Source of the DNA: an uncultured Myxococcales bacterium
GTDB lineage: Bacteria; Myxococcota_A; UBA9042
Direction: 5' to 3'
DNA: 6,803 bases
Assembly (NCBI GenBank): GCA_937915965.1
Contig: CALGHC010000641.1
Location: 1 to 6,803 of the forward strand
This document shows, in pieces, positions 5,396 through 6,803 of the stretch. Both the position numbers and the translations under genes were made by a program. Every line of letters begins with the position of its first letter. Position 1 is the stretch's first letter. Under the pieces are notes generated by a model. That model saw only the letters and a list, made by a program, of their open reading frames with translations, had not been told where the DNA came from and made no database searches.

Positions 5396-6803
5396 ATGGG
5401 CGATGATGGCCAGCCTGCCCGGAACCCGCCTGCGACGGAGGTCGTCGATTTGGCGCGCGCCCTTCGGCGTGACGGCGAGTTGCGTGCCGCCGCGGCGCTG
5501 GTCGACGCGACGCTCAGCCAACCCGAGGTTGCGGAGCCAGCGACCGTCCCGCTGGCCAATGCGGCAGGCTGGTTGCTGCTGGAGCGCGCCGACCTGCATC
5601 GCCTTGGCGGCGGGCTGACCGACGCCGAGCACACGGCAATGGCGGCTCTGGACAGGTTTTCTCGCGGAGGAGACCGCGGCGGCGAGGCCACCGCTGCGCT
5701 GCTGCTCGGCGATCTGCACTCCCATGGCGGCCAATCTGCCAACGCGGCCGCCTGGTGGGGACGAGCGCGCGACCTCGCCGACAGCGCTGGCGCCACCCCG
5801 ATCGGCTGCCGGGCGCTGCTCGGTTTGCTGTCACTAGCGGCGCGGAGCGGCTCAAAGAGCGAGGCGACGGCGCTATTGGATGCGGCCAGAGTCCGCGCAG
5901 AACACGGCCTGGATCAGGCCCTTGCCGGCGCCGAAGACGAAGTTCGGGCGGCCGGGTCGCTACAAACCAGTCTGGCGCACGCCACCGTCGCCTTGGCTAC
6001 CGCGGGGCGGGCGATCGCGACGAGGCGCTGGGCGGAAGCGCGGCTGATCATTGCTGAGGTGGCGGAACTGGCCGAGCGTCTCGACAGCTCCGAACTACAT
6101 ATTGAAGTCCTGCGCCTTGACGGCTGGTTGGCCCGACGAAGTGGAGACCCACGCAGCGCCGTCGAGGCCCTCGCTCTGGCGGGCGAGCGAGCGGAGCGGT
6201 CCGGTGATCAGCGAAGAATCGCGCTGCTGGACGCAGAACGGATTCTTGCTCTGGCGGACAACGAGTCATGGGCCGAGGCGTTCGAGCTCCAGGAACTGGC
6301 GCCACCGGAGGCGATCGCCGCGCAGCCCGATGTCCAAGCCGCGCGCTTGGAGTCATTTGCCGTGCTTTCAACGCGAGCGGGGCGCCTCGACGCCGCCGAA
6401 CGGGCGATCACGGACGCGATGGAGCTGAGGGAAGCCGCTGGAGATCTGGTCGCTGCGACGCGAGATCAGGTTCAGCTTGCTTCGCTGACGGTGCGTGGAG
6501 GTCGACCCCAGCAGGCCCTTGAGATGGCCGGTGCGGCCCAAAGCAGGGCGATCGATTTGGGGCACCCCGACATCGCGATCCAGGCTGGCCTGTGCGCTGC
6601 GACCGCCGCCGCGGCCCTCGGCGGCAGGCTGAGGCCCGTGGCCGCCACGGCCCGGGCGCTCGTGCAAGAAGCGGTCGCGTGGGGTAGCGCCGCAGACGAG
6701 ATGGCCGCGCGGGACCGCCTTGTCGCGACGTATCTTGGCAGCGGCGACAGGTTGGCGGCGCGAATCGCCGCAGACGAGGCCGTCACGCGCTCCTCGGAGC
6801 TGC
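5396..6803 (+). CDS. TPR-like alpha-helical repeat protein, N-terminal part (runs off right edge)
   Basis: The frame stays open from the ATG at 5396 to the window end, giving 469 residues of an unfinished protein. GGGAGG at 5384-5389, 6 nt upstream, supports this start. The sequence is alanine-, leucine- and arginine-rich and almost entirely helical-looking. Helix pairs recur at roughly 40-residue spacing, for example about 97-133, 193-230, 233-270, 315-350, 351-390 and 431-469. Many follow the small-residue pattern of TPR_12/MalT-like repeats, as in LARRSGDPRSAVEALALAGE (245-264) and STRAGRLDAAERAITDAMEL (325-344). There is no signal peptide or membrane helix, so a cytoplasmic scaffold or regulatory role is likely. 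No catalytic or DNA-binding domain is visible, but one could follow beyond the window. I cannot assign a specific function. It lies 80 nt downstream of the barrel gene on the same strand. Confidence 0.82.
   Translation, partial: MGDDGQPARNPPATEVVDLARALRRDGELRAAAALVDATLSQPEVAEPATVPLANAAGWLLLERADLHRLGGGLTDAEHTAMAALDRFSRGGDRGGEATAALLLGDLHSHGGQSANAAAWWGRARDLADSAGATPIGCRALLGLLSLAARSGSKSEATALLDAARVRAEHGLDQALAGAEDEVRAAGSLQTSLAHATVALATAGRAIATRRWAEARLIIAEVAELAERLDSSELHIEVLRLDGWLARRSGDPRSAVEALALAGERAERSGDQRRIALLDAERILALADNESWAEAFELQELAPPEAIAAQPDVQAARLESFAVLSTRAGRLDAAERAITDAMELREAAGDLVAATRDQVQLASLTVRGGRPQQALEMAGAAQSRAIDLGHPDIAIQAGLCAATAAAALGGRLRPVAATARALVQEAVAWGSAADEMAARDRLVATYLGSGDRLAARIAADEAVTRSSEL

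Overview
The window is GC-rich, Gram-negative-type chromosomal DNA. It holds two complete and two partial genes, all with ordinary Shine-Dalgarno starts. The outer-membrane barrel protein in the middle requires a diderm envelope. The GC-rich codon use, the membrane pyrophosphatase and the very mitochondrial-looking branched-chain dehydrogenase subunit would fit Myxococcota or related delta-proteobacterial lineages. That placement is inference, since nothing here is a taxonomic marker. I saw no RNA genes, CRISPR array, insertion sequence or integrase.

Layout: positions 1-449 (minus strand) are the first 149 codons of a membrane-bound proton- or sodium-pumping pyrophosphatase, hppA, which runs off the left edge. 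A 386-bp divergent intergenic region follows. It contains a good sigma70-type promoter for hppA and a leader of about 135 nt with possible hairpins. Rightward from 836 there are three co-directional genes separated by 70 and 80 nt: a branched-chain 2-oxoacid dehydrogenase E1-alpha subunit (836-2017); a 1075-residue secreted protein combining a zinc-metalloprotease-like domain, a beta-propeller-like region and an Omp85/BamA-type barrel (2088-5315); and the first 469 codons of an alanine-rich TPR-like helical-repeat protein that runs off the right edge (5396-6803).

How they fit together: the short gaps and lack of obvious terminators allow the three rightward genes to share a transcript, but their products have no obvious joint pathway. 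The E1-alpha gene has no E1-beta, E2 or E3 neighbour here, although its catalytic complex needs an E1-beta partner. The most unusual object is the 1075-residue protein, in which protease-like and propeller domains sit where Omp85 proteins normally carry POTRA domains.
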